DNA from: Chloroflexota bacterium
GTDB taxonomy: Bacteria; Chloroflexota; UBA11872
NCBI GenBank assembly: GCA_028875175.1
Contig: JAPPFO010000143.1
Coordinates: forward strand, 1-17,859
Reading direction: 5' to 3'
Length of the DNA stretch: 17,859 nt
The position numbers were made by a program, and so were the translations under genes. Positions 6,297 to 13,609 of the stretch are shown one piece after another (position 1 is the stretch's first letter; each line of letters opens with the position of its first letter). The notes under the pieces were generated by a model, which worked only from the letters and a program-made list of their open reading frames with translations, ran no database searches and was not told the origin of the DNA.

Positions 6297-7429
6297 GCGA
6301 CGCTTCTTGCGTCACGTTCGCCGCCGCGGGCCGGCGACCAGGCGTCGATCGGCCGGCGGGTGATGAAACGTGTCAAGCCGACAAGTGCCGCAAGATTTGC
6401 CAGCAGGGCATAACGTGTCCATACCACGAGCCGGCCGCTCATTGGGAGCGCCGCTAGCGCGGCTGAGAGAACAAGGCTCGATGACCAGACCCGGCGTTGG
6501 GCTGGTGAGCGCGGCAACGCGAGCAGCGCAAGGCCGGTCGCCATGGCCAATGGCGTGGCGATGCGCAACAGCTTGTGGCCGGAGAGCTTCCACCAAAGGT
6601 CACGATGCGGAGCGCGAAGAAGCTCCGGCAGGCTCGCCAGTGCGAATAGCGCTCCCGAAGTCGTTCGGGTTCTGGCCGTGAATCCCTGGCCGGTGCCCGG
6701 CGACGGCGCTTCAAAGGCCCGGGCCTGTGGCGCGAAAACGATACGTCCGGCCGCCCGAATGGCTCGAAGCGAGATCAGCAGATCGTCCGCCGCGCCGGCG
6801 CAGGCTGAAGCATCGACATCCGTGGCGCGGACCGCATACAGGGCGCCGTCGGCTCCGGCGATGGAGCCGCTGGCGCTTTCACGGGCGCGGATCCAGCGTT
6901 CGTATCGCCAATAGGTCGCTTCGGGACCGTTGCCAATGTGCTTGGCCCCCGAGACTGCGGCCACGGATGGGTCGGCCAGGGGCGCAACGAGGTGGCGAAG
7001 CGCGTCGCGTTCGAGCAGCACATTGGCGTCCGTGAACGCGATGACCTCGCCGCGCGCATGCGGAAGGGCGGCGCGGATGGCGGCCAGTTTGCCCCGCTGT
7101 CGAGGCAATTCGATGACCTGGAGGCGGTCATCACCGGCCGCGCGGGCAGCGTCCGCCGTGTCGTCGGCGCAACCGTCGCAGACCACGGTGCATGTGTATG
7201 TACCAGGTGCGTAGTCCTGTTCAAAGACGTTGCGGACTTTCGCGCCGATCAGCGCCGCCTCGTTATGCGCGGCGATCACGACTGCGACGAGTGGCTTGTG
7301 GTTCGGGTCAGTGAGGTATGGGCGGGGTTGAAGGGTTGCCGCCGCCCACACCAGCGCGGGATAGCCTCCGTAGGCGGCCACGGGAACACCGACCAACGCG
7401 CCAAGCCCGAGTAGCCGGCGGATTTTCAC
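6278..7429 (-). CDS. Membrane-anchored family 2 glycosyltransferase
   Basis: The 383-residue protein has an N-terminal membrane segment (about 8-32), then a GT-A domain: AAHNEA (53-58), VCDGCADDT (83-91), a GKLAAIRAAL segment (113-122), the metal-site TDAN (133-136, a DxD variant with Asn last), GADGALYAV (192-200) and an Asp-Asp pair at 215-216 where GT2 enzymes have the catalytic base. The usual QxxRW is replaced by an Arg-rich stretch near 252-258. Two or more C-terminal hydrophobic segments (about 297-355) should anchor it in the membrane with the active site in the cytoplasm, as in processive and lipid-acceptor GT2 enzymes. The start is GTG, overlapping the ligase stop by four bases (GTGA), with an AAGG ribosome site seven bases before it. 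It is the last gene of the glycan cluster. Confidence 0.9.
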   Translation of the reverse strand: MKIRRLLGLGALVGVPVAAYGGYPALVWAAATLQPRPYLTDPNHKPLVAVVIAAHNEAALIGAKVRNVFEQDYAPGTYTCTVVCDGCADDTADAARAAGDDRLQVIELPRQRGKLAAIRAALPHARGEVIAFTDANVLLERDALRHLVAPLADPSVAAVSGAKHIGNGPEATYWRYERWIRARESASGSIAGADGALYAVRATDVDASACAGAADDLLISLRAIRAAGRIVFAPQARAFEAPSPGTGQGFTARTRTTSGALFALASLPELLRAPHRDLWWKLSGHKLLRIATPLAMATGLALLALPRSPAQRRVWSSSLVLSAALAALPMSGRLVVWTRYALLANLAALVGLTRFITRRPIDAWSPARGGERDARSVAQPPLN

Positions 7430-8718
7430 TCGGTGACCTTGGCTTCTCGTGGCAGACGGCCGCAGGCAAGACCAAGGCCGAGTACCAGCCAGAACGGTAA
7501 ACCGCCGCGCGCTCCCGGCGCGATGGTGTCGGTGAGGCCGTACACAACGTAGGCCAGCAGCGAGCCTGCGAGGCCGACCGCAAGCATCTGCAGTGACCTG
7601 TCCCTGGAATCTCGCGCAGTGAGGATCAGACCACGTACGACGAGAGCAAGCAGAAGGCCCAGAAGCAGGCTGCCGGGAAGGCCGAGGTCCAGCAGCGCCT
7701 GCAGCACGAAGTTATGGGCGTGGGGAATGTGCGGGGCGACTGAGGCGCCGACTTCGGGAAATGCGGCCTTGAGGACGAGCGGGAACTGGCCGGGTCCAAC
7801 GCCGGTGTAGAGATACTCGCCGATCATCAGAACGCTGGCCGTCCATATCCGGAGACGGCCGGTCAGGGTGTCGGTGGTGGAGTGGAGCGGCACCAGCCAG
7901 GTGCTCGCGACGGCCGCCATCAGGAGCGCGAGACCCAAGCCGAGCGCCACGTGCAGCACCGTTCGACCTATTGGCCGCCGGCGCAGCCACGCTGAACGGC
8001 CAATCCGCCACCCTCCCACGAGGGTTAGGCCCAGCAGCGCACCCACGTATGCGCTACGTGACTGGGTGAGCAGGAGGACGGCTATGGCCAACGCCACAAT
8101 TACGGTGGCGAGCCTTCGGACGTTTCTGCTGCTTCCGGTTTCGTCCAGCGACAGCGCCAGACCCAGCGGTGCCAGCAGGGCCAGCGCGCCGCCAATCTGA
8201 TTTGGCCCGATGCCTCCAATGCGACCACCGTGATCCACTACGCGTGGTCCCGCGGGGAGCGCTGCGTAGATGCCATCCAGCGGCAGAAGCTTGCGCTGCG
8301 GCCACTCGGTCAGAAACAGGGCGGCGAATATGACCAGAGCAGTTATGCCAATGGCGAGGCCGAGCCACTGGATGCGAAGCCTGGCTGCGGTGATTGGGTC
8401 CGAACCGATGACGTACACCAAGGACAACCCCAGAAGTGCCCCAAAGAGCTTTGGAGCCGCGGTGTTCCAGTCCCTGACTGCCAGAGCGGTAACCGCAATC
8501 CACAGCGCGCAGGCGAGCAGCAGTCCGTCGGTACCCCGCAGCCCGACGGGCAGCCGCAAGAGGCGCCGCACGACCAGAGTCATCGGCAGAAGCAAGAGGG
8601 CGAAGCCTCCGGGCAGTCCAGCGAACCAGATCGCCGGCACGGCGCCAAGCAGGATCAGTGGTCCCGCCGTGGCAACGTACGCCGCCAGCCGAGCCCCACG
8701 GGGCTGTCCGCGGCTCAC
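7426..8718 (-). CDS. O-antigen ligase / Wzy-type polymerase family membrane protein
   Basis: A roughly 430-residue polytopic protein with about ten or more hydrophobic segments and the Wzy_C (PF04932-type) features. These are LLTQSRSAYVG in the middle, GRLRIWTASVLMIGEYLYTGVGPGQF at the start of the large periplasmic/outer loop, and PHAHNFVLQALLDLGLPG near its end. Arg and His in these places are catalytic in known O-antigen ligases. It joins or polymerises undecaprenyl-linked glycan on the outer face of the membrane; polymerase and ligase cannot be told apart here. The start is GTG at 8718, because GGAGGG lies five bases before it; a GTG five codons upstream lacks a site. The preceding epimerase stops 24 bases upstream. 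Confidence 0.88.
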   Translation of the reverse strand: MSRGQPRGARLAAYVATAGPLILLGAVPAIWFAGLPGGFALLLLPMTLVVRRLLRLPVGLRGTDGLLLACALWIAVTALAVRDWNTAAPKLFGALLGLSLVYVIGSDPITAARLRIQWLGLAIGITALVIFAALFLTEWPQRKLLPLDGIYAALPAGPRVVDHGGRIGGIGPNQIGGALALLAPLGLALSLDETGSSRNVRRLATVIVALAIAVLLLTQSRSAYVGALLGLTLVGGWRIGRSAWLRRRPIGRTVLHVALGLGLALLMAAVASTWLVPLHSTTDTLTGRLRIWTASVLMIGEYLYTGVGPGQFPLVLKAAFPEVGASVAPHIPHAHNFVLQALLDLGLPGSLLLGLLLALVVRGLILTARDSRDRSLQMLAVGLAGSLLAYVVYGLTDTIAPGARGGLPFWLVLGLGLACGRLPREAKVTE

Positions 8719-8723
8719 ACGGG

Positions 8724-8729
8724 CCCTCC
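8724..8729 (-). promoter_or_regulatory. Ribosome binding site GGAGGG that decides the ligase start
   Basis: GGAGGG on the minus strand lies five bases before an in-frame GTG at 8718. The alternative GTG at 8733 would place this site inside the coding region, so the downstream start is preferred. Confidence 0.6.
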
Positions 8730-8742
8730 GCACCGGTCGTCG

Positions 8743-9810
8743 CTAGCGCTCCGTGAGACGGTGCGCCAGGCGAGCAGCCACATCGTTCCGGCAGTGGGTG
8801 TTGATGTACCAGTCGATGGTCATGCGCAGCCCGTCTTCAAACCGGACGCGGGGCATCCAGTTCAGCAGGCGTTCGGCCAGCGAGGAGTCTGCGACTCGAT
8901 TCATGGGCCCGATGGGCATGTCCTCGCGCAGGCGGATCTCAGGCCGGTGTCCCGTCACTCTCAGCACCCGGCGTACGGCGTCGATGACGCGGATGCGCTC
9001 GCGGGTACCAAGGTTGACGGCGCGGGCGTCGTCGATATGGGCGGCGGCCAGAAGGGTGCCGGCCACGATGTCGCTCACGTAGGTCCAGTTGCGGATCTGG
9101 CGACCGGATCCCCAGACCTCGAACGGGTCCTGTCGGATGAAGGCACGGGCGATCATGGCCAACACGGCGTGGTTCTCGTGGCCGCGGGGGCCGTAGACGG
9201 TGAAGTAGCGGCAGCTCACCGACTTGAGGCCGTGCTCCCGGTACAGGGCGCGGAGGGTGAGTTCACCCATCAGCTTGGCCCAGCCGTACATGTTGTCGGC
9301 GTCGTAGGGTGGGCCGACCTGGTCCTCGGTGAGAAACAGCCGTTGTGTCGGGTCGGTCTGCAGATGGTTCGGATAGACGCAACCAGACGAGGCGTACACG
9401 ACCTTCTCGACGCCAGCGAGACGGCAGGCTCGGAAGACGACGCCATCGAGGAGGAGATTCGCTGCACAGTCGGCCTGGTGACGGTCGACGTAGCCGCGGC
9501 CGCCGTGGTTGGCGGCGAGGTGAAATACGGTGTGCATGCCGGCGACAACTTTCGCCGCGACCTGAGGGTCCAGGAGATCGGCGTGCTGGAACTCGAACGC
9601 GCCCGAGTCGACGTGGCGGCTGATGTTGGCGAGTTTGCCGCTGGTGAGATCGTCGATGACGTGGACCCGGGCGTTCATGGCGACCAGCGCGTCGACCAGA
9701 TGGGAGCCGATAAACGAGGCGCCGCCCGTGACCAGTACGGGGCGGCCGACAAATGCCCGGGCTACCTCCTGGGAACGGCTGTCTTGGTCCTTCACGGACT
9801 GCACCTTCAT
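8743..9810 (-). CDS. NAD-dependent sugar epimerase/dehydratase (extended SDR)
   Basis: The 355-residue protein has the extended-SDR pattern of nucleotide-sugar epimerases and dehydratases. The dinucleotide-binding TGGASFIGSH runs from 28 to 37 (Ser in place of the commoner Gly in GAGFIG). There is an Asp pair in VIDDLTSG (51-58), HLAA at 97-100, YASSGCVYP (139-147) supplying the active-site Ser/Thr, and the catalytic Tyr175/Lys179 in YGWAK. RYFTVYGPRG (201-210) and an NWTYVSDIV segment (241-249) complete the family pattern. It converts a nucleotide sugar for the neighbouring glycosyltransferases. The ATG at 9810 overlaps the stop of the GT4 gene by ATGA and opens shortly before the Rossmann motif; a longer open frame upstream is antisense-like and Arg/Ser-rich, so it was discarded. 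The exact sugar is unknown. Confidence 0.9.
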   Translation of the reverse strand: MKVQSVKDQDSRSQEVARAFVGRPVLVTGGASFIGSHLVDALVAMNARVHVIDDLTSGKLANISRHVDSGAFEFQHADLLDPQVAAKVVAGMHTVFHLAANHGGRGYVDRHQADCAANLLLDGVVFRACRLAGVEKVVYASSGCVYPNHLQTDPTQRLFLTEDQVGPPYDADNMYGWAKLMGELTLRALYREHGLKSVSCRYFTVYGPRGHENHAVLAMIARAFIRQDPFEVWGSGRQIRNWTYVSDIVAGTLLAAAHIDDARAVNLGTRERIRVIDAVRRVLRVTGHRPEIRLREDMPIGPMNRVADSSLAERLLNWMPRVRFEDGLRMTIDWYINTHCRNDVAARLAHRLTER

Positions 9811-11033
9811 CGCCGAGGCAGGCTGGCGAGCGACTCGAGAATTGCCGCTTGCCTGGCAACGGCTTTGGAACGGTCGAACTCGCATTCGGCGAACGTGCGC
9901 CCCGCGGAACCAAGCTGGCGGCGACGATCCGGGTCGGCCAGCAATTCGGCTATGGCGTCTCGAAGCAGAGCGGGCGCTTCGGGTTCGACGACAAGACCGC
10001 AATTGGCTCTGCGAATCAGGCGCGCCGCCTCGCTGTCGGCATGTATGGAGGCGACGACCGGAAGGCCCGCGGCCATGTACGTGACGAGCTTCGAGGGGAC
10101 GACTGCATTGATTAGGCTGCGGCGCTGGGTCAGCAGCGCCAGGTCCGATGCGGCCAGAAGGTCGGCAAGGTCCGGCCGCGACAGGAATGGCAGAAAGCGC
10201 ATGCGGTCCGCGGGCGCCGAGCGATCGACAGCAGGCCGTTCGGGTCCATCACCCACGAGGAGCCAACAGGCGTCCGTCAAGTCTTCGCTGGCCGCTCGAG
10301 CCGCGACCTGCAAACCCTGTTTACGGCCGATGCCGCCGATGTGCGTGACGAGTGGTCGATCCGGGTCCAGACCGTGACGCCGGCGGGTTTCGGTGCGCGT
10401 TCTGGTGGGCCGGAGGCTGTCTAGATCCTCGGAATCGGGTACGAGATGGAGCTCTTGACCGCGCACGCCGTGCCGGGTCAGTTCGTCGGCGAAGCCCTTA
10501 GTGAGGACGACAACGGCACCGGCGCGCCGGTAGGCCGTGTACTCGACGGCTCGCAGGAGGCGGACCAGGACGCGATGCCGAATTATTCCTACGGCGGCGC
10601 CGGCGTTGACGGCAAGATCGGCGACTTTGGCGACCCAAGGGCGACGCCGAATCCGAGAAACGAGTGCCGTGGCCGCCGCGACCGCGGGCTGGGCGCCGAC
10701 GTACAGATAGACGTCGGCGCGCGGTAACAGGAGGGCCGTGAGGCCAGCGATCAAGGCAAACGACCCGTCGTAGAGCAGGCGACGGATGAGTGAGCCTGGG
10801 TGCGCCGGGATGTAGGACGGCACACGAATGACTCGTACTCCGTCGAGCGTTCGGCGCGGGAAGCCGAATTGCCGGTGCTCGGCAGAGACGCGCCAGGCCG
10901 GGTAGTGGGGCTTGGCGGTGACCAAATACACCTCGTCGCCGCGGGCGGCCAGGTGACGGCAGAGGGCCGCGGTGTGAGGCGCGATGCCAGCCACCTCGGG
11001 CGGGTAGTTGATGCCGATGACGACCACGCGCAT
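9807..11033 (-). CDS. Family 4 glycosyltransferase, WcaI-like
   Basis: The 408-residue protein shows a GT-B fold. The N-terminus MRVVVIGINYPPEVAGIAPH (residues 1-20) followed by VTAKPHYPAWRV is the signature of the WcaI-like group (colanic-acid-type transferases). The C-terminal domain has HIGGIGRKQGL (231-241), LVGDGPERP (259-267), and INAVVPSKLVTYMAAGLPVVAS (308-329), which corresponds to the donor-binding E-x7-E region. It transfers a sugar from a nucleotide donor to a lipid-linked acceptor at the cytoplasmic face. The ATG at 11033 is preferred over an open frame extending 47 codons upstream, because the family motif begins exactly there. No clear ribosome site is seen; the gene starts 11 bases after the methyltransferase stop and overlaps the epimerase by ATGA. 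Confidence 0.92.
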   Translation of the reverse strand: MRVVVIGINYPPEVAGIAPHTAALCRHLAARGDEVYLVTAKPHYPAWRVSAEHRQFGFPRRTLDGVRVIRVPSYIPAHPGSLIRRLLYDGSFALIAGLTALLLPRADVYLYVGAQPAVAAATALVSRIRRRPWVAKVADLAVNAGAAVGIIRHRVLVRLLRAVEYTAYRRAGAVVVLTKGFADELTRHGVRGQELHLVPDSEDLDSLRPTRTRTETRRRHGLDPDRPLVTHIGGIGRKQGLQVAARAASEDLTDACWLLVGDGPERPAVDRSAPADRMRFLPFLSRPDLADLLAASDLALLTQRRSLINAVVPSKLVTYMAAGLPVVASIHADSEAARLIRRANCGLVVEPEAPALLRDAIAELLADPDRRRQLGSAGRTFAECEFDRSKAVARQAAILESLASLPRR

Positions 11034-11044
11034 GGTTGGACCGG

Positions 11045-11791
11045 CTAACGCCGGGCCACGACTTTCAAGGAATTGCCCCAGCGGCCAAATGCGAGGTTCA
11101 GTAGGCGATTCGCCAGGACAAAGACTGCGAAGACGGGAGAGCGGTCGGCCACTCGGTAAATCGCGAAGGTCCACGGCTGGTAGTAGACGAAGTCACGGGT
11201 TGAGCGGACGAGCCGCCAGCCCCGAGCCTCGATTCGCGCCCGAACTCTGGCGGCGTTGAGTCGCCGCACGGCGTTTCCGGCCGGCTCAACGTCGGCGGCC
11301 AGGCCCACCGCCACGGCCAGCCGGGTGAGGGTTGCGGAGGCAGGCTCCATCACAACCAGTTCGTGCTTTGCTACACGCGCCATCTCGTCCAAGCCGCCAT
11401 AGGGATCGTCCAGGTGGTGTAGCCCGTCGTGGACGAGCGCCATGTTGAAGCTCTGGTCGCTGAACGGAAGTCGAGCTGCGTCGCCTCGAACTAACGTCGC
11501 GGTAAATCCATGCCGCTGTGCGCGGATGCGGGCTCGCGCCAGGGCTTCAGGCGAGATGTCCAGGATCGTCGGCCGGACAGCCCGATGGGCCAGCCACTCG
11601 GCATCCATGCCCGACCCGCCGCAGACGCAGAGGGCGTCGGTCGACGTTACGTGCCCGAGCAGTCGGAGCGTGCGATGAAATTTGCTCTCGATGAGCAAGC
11701 GGACCGGCCGCGGGTAGTGGTGGGGCCGTTCGATCTCGTCTTCGGCGTCGAGCGACGCATAGAAGGCGATCTGCCGTGCGCGCGATTGCAA
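11045..11791 (-). CDS. Class I SAM-dependent methyltransferase
   Basis: The 248-residue protein has the Rossmann-type SAM fold. Motif I is ALCVCGGSGMDAEWL (about 53-67), with the acidic residue of strand 2 at Asp78 (ILDIS). GDAARLPF (103-110) matches the post-motif region of Methyltransf_11 proteins, and HDGLHHLDDP (121-130) lies where motif III/IV is expected. It may methylate a sugar, a lipid carrier or an aglycone of the glycan made by the cluster; the target is not visible. The start is TTG, since no ATG or GTG lies before motif I; GGAG sits six bases upstream. The stretch between this gene and the permease carries a 28-base near-perfect palindrome, so its translation may be controlled by mRNA structure. 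Confidence 0.87.
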   Translation of the reverse strand: MQSRARQIAFYASLDAEDEIERPHHYPRPVRLLIESKFHRTLRLLGHVTSTDALCVCGGSGMDAEWLAHRAVRPTILDISPEALARARIRAQRHGFTATLVRGDAARLPFSDQSFNMALVHDGLHHLDDPYGGLDEMARVAKHELVVMEPASATLTRLAVAVGLAADVEPAGNAVRRLNAARVRARIEARGWRLVRSTRDFVYYQPWTFAIYRVADRSPVFAVFVLANRLLNLAFGRWGNSLKVVARR

Positions 11792-11797
11792 TGCAGT

Positions 11798-11801
11798 CTC
11801 C
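11798..11801 (-). promoter_or_regulatory. Ribosome binding site GGAG before a TTG start
   Basis: GGAG on the minus strand lies six bases before TTG at 11791. It is the only plausible initiation signal for the methyltransferase, because the frame is closed upstream by a TGA and has no ATG or GTG between that stop and motif I. Confidence 0.5.
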
Positions 11802-11835
11802 AGGGCGTCCGAATGGCCGCTGCGTTTGCGCCCCG

Positions 11836-11863
11836 CCCTGGCAGCCGCGCGCGGCTGTCAGGG
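11836..11863 (-). terminator. 28-base near-perfect palindrome (hairpin) between permease and methyltransferase
   Basis: CCCTGGCAGCCGCG pairs with CGCGGCTGTCAGGG with a single mismatch at a G-T position. The RNA on either strand would form a ~12 bp GC stem with a CGCG loop. No U tract follows on the minus strand, so a classical intrinsic terminator is doubtful. Attenuation, mRNA processing or a protein binding site are alternatives. Confidence 0.4.
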
Positions 11864-11929
11864 CTACATCGTACGAGGCTGGACGGCCGTTATGGAAACG
11901 CCCGGGTGCGCCGGCTTTCCATTCCTGAT

Positions 11930-12760
11930 CTACGCGTGGAGGCCGACCAGTCCGCGCTGGACGGAAATTCGCTCGCAGCGGGCATAGGCCCAGGCTCCGG
12001 CCGCCACACTGGCGAGGGAAATCGCGGCGACGAGCAAGAACTCAAGCTCGATCGCGAAGAGCGAGGGCGTTCCGATGGTCGTGGCACGGAGCAAATCAAC
12101 GATGTAGGTGTAGGGGTTGACGTAGGTGATCCAACGGACGCTCCAGGGCAGGATGGCGATTGGATAGGTGGCGCCGGCCATAACCATGGCGAGCGCACTG
12201 AGGACTTCGGGCAACCTAGCGCGGCGGGCCACCAGGCCGACGCCGGCGAGTGCCAGGCCGATCCCCCAGAATGCGACCAGGGCGAACAGCAGCGCCACGA
12301 CCGCAGCCGGCGTGACGGCAAACGTTTCGCCGCCGAACAGCAGGCTGGCGATCAGCAGGATGACCAGGCCGCGTAGAGCCGCAAGGCCCACGCTGACTAC
12401 CGTGGCGCCAGCCAGCGACGTCCAGCGCGGCGCCTCGGTAACCCAGAGATGCGCGAGCGTCCCAAGCCGGTTGGATTTTTCCAGGAATTGGACTCCGCCC
12501 CACAGTGCGTCAGTGGCGACATTGAGAGCGGCGAAGCCTGCAACGGCATAGGCCAGGAAACTCTGGCCGCCCCCACTGGCCTCGAAGCCTGCATCGCCGA
12601 AGGCCATGCCGCTCAGCGCGAGTGGAACGAAGAAGAGAAACGCCCAGCCGGCCTGGTAAACCCATAGCGACTTGAAACGCGCGGTCTCCAGCCATTGCAC
12701 ACGTGCATTAGCAACGACTGCCCGCGCCGCCCACACTAGTTCAGAACCCAGGGAAGCCAC
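11930..12760 (-). CDS. ABC-2 type transporter permease (second subunit)
   Basis: The 276-residue protein has six hydrophobic segments and the C-terminal ABC-2 signature ATYPIAILPWSVRWITYVNPYTY (residues about 196-218), followed by a LLRATTIG stretch. It resembles the neighbouring permease in length, order of helices and this signature, so the two probably form a heterodimeric membrane channel energised by the ATPase at 13596-14633. The start is GTG immediately after the stop of the first permease (zero gap), with GGAG nine bases upstream, so the two are translationally coupled. ABC-2 systems export drugs, lipids or glycans; the cargo is inferred from the glycan genes that follow and is not proven. 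Confidence 0.88.
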   Translation of the reverse strand: MASLGSELVWAARAVVANARVQWLETARFKSLWVYQAGWAFLFFVPLALSGMAFGDAGFEASGGGQSFLAYAVAGFAALNVATDALWGGVQFLEKSNRLGTLAHLWVTEAPRWTSLAGATVVSVGLAALRGLVILLIASLLFGGETFAVTPAAVVALLFALVAFWGIGLALAGVGLVARRARLPEVLSALAMVMAGATYPIAILPWSVRWITYVNPYTYIVDLLRATTIGTPSLFAIELEFLLVAAISLASVAAGAWAYARCERISVQRGLVGLHA

Positions 12761-13609
12761 CTACATCCACTCCAACTCGCCCTTGGCTCGGGCCGCAGCA
12801 TCCATCACCTTCAGCAGGACGAGTCCGGCCGTCCCATAGACCAGGGCCATTACAAGCAACAGGCCGCAGGAACGCATGGCGTCCCCGACATCGCCAAAGA
12901 CCAGGGCCTGACGCAGACCATGTAGCAGCCAGGTAGGCGGCAGGAGCCTGGAAACCCACTGTGCCCAATCCGGAAGCACGGCAATCGGGTAGGCGATGCC
13001 AGCGAGGATTCCGGTTCCCGACACGAACAGCGACACGAGGTAGTGAGCCTCGCGGTAGCGAAGGGTGACGGCCGCCAGTGGGAGGGCGAGCCCGAGCATT
13101 GCAAGCGCGCCGCCTACCATGACAGCCAGGGCAGGTCCGACGTTTGCTTCCAATGGAAACCTAAAGAGCGCCCAGGCGCCACCGAATGCCGCGACCGCCA
13201 TAACCGCTGGCGCCAGCGCGTGCCCCAGTGCGCCGCCACCGGTCAAAACCGCGCGCGATACGGCCGAGGTCCAAAGGGTTGGCAGGGTGCCGAGGTTTCT
13301 GTTGAGGCGCAGATCGAAGGAGAGCGCCGACAGCATCCAGCCTGCATAGAGAAAGGCGATTGCGCCTGTCACCGAGTAGGCGATGTACGCGTCTGTTCCG
13401 GCGAGATCCGCAAAGCGCCTGAGACCCTCGTCGTTCGGGCCCGCCAGGGCGATCGTGGCCAGCACGATAGGCAGCACCCACTGCATCGTTCCAAGCAGGC
13501 CCGATGTCAGGAAGTACGGCTGGCGGCGATCGATCCTCCAGCCCTTGCGAGCAAGCGCGAGCAGGGCCCGGAACTCGGCTCGTACCAGTGCGCCGCTAGC
13601 GTTCAACAA
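12761..13609 (-). CDS. ABC-2 type transporter permease (first subunit)
   Basis: The protein is about 282 residues from the preferred start. Six hydrophobic segments and a C-terminal AYPIAVLPDWAQWVSRLLPPTW segment followed by LLHGLRQALVFG identify an ABC-2 permease. The start is uncertain. An ATG at 13687 would add 26 residues that are Pro/Ser/Thr-rich and lie antiphase to the conserved C-terminus of the ATPase gene. Aligning by eye with the second permease puts the natural beginning near Leu-Leu-Asn-Ala-Ser-Gly, where two in-frame TTG codons occur (13609 and 13606). Those give a short overlap of about 11-14 bases with the ATPase gene. It sits between its ATPase and its paralogue and should assemble with both. 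Confidence 0.8.
   Translation of the reverse strand: MLNASGALVRAEFRALLALARKGWRIDRRQPYFLTSGLLGTMQWVLPIVLATIALAGPNDEGLRRFADLAGTDAYIAYSVTGAIAFLYAGWMLSALSFDLRLNRNLGTLPTLWTSAVSRAVLTGGGALGHALAPAVMAVAAFGGAWALFRFPLEANVGPALAVMVGGALAMLGLALPLAAVTLRYREAHYLVSLFVSGTGILAGIAYPIAVLPDWAQWVSRLLPPTWLLHGLRQALVFGDVGDAMRSCGLLLVMALVYGTAGLVLLKVMDAAARAKGELEWM

Larger units (their letters stand above)
11792..11929. other. Intergenic gap inside the glycan cluster with a strong palindrome
   Basis: At 138 bases this is the longest gap in the eight-gene run, and nothing coding is seen in it. It holds the palindrome annotated separately and the GGAG site for the methyltransferase. Confidence 0.5.

Noticed and set aside
9811..10002. 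64-codon extension of the epimerase frame upstream of 9810
   Set aside because: The extension is Arg/Ser-rich, overlaps the GT4 gene out of frame, and the ATGA overlap marks the true junction.
8230..10377. Plus-strand open frame of 715 codons antisense to the ligase, epimerase and GT4 genes
   Set aside because: All of it is covered by well-supported minus-strand genes with clear motifs. Long antisense frames without stops are common in GC-rich coding DNA.
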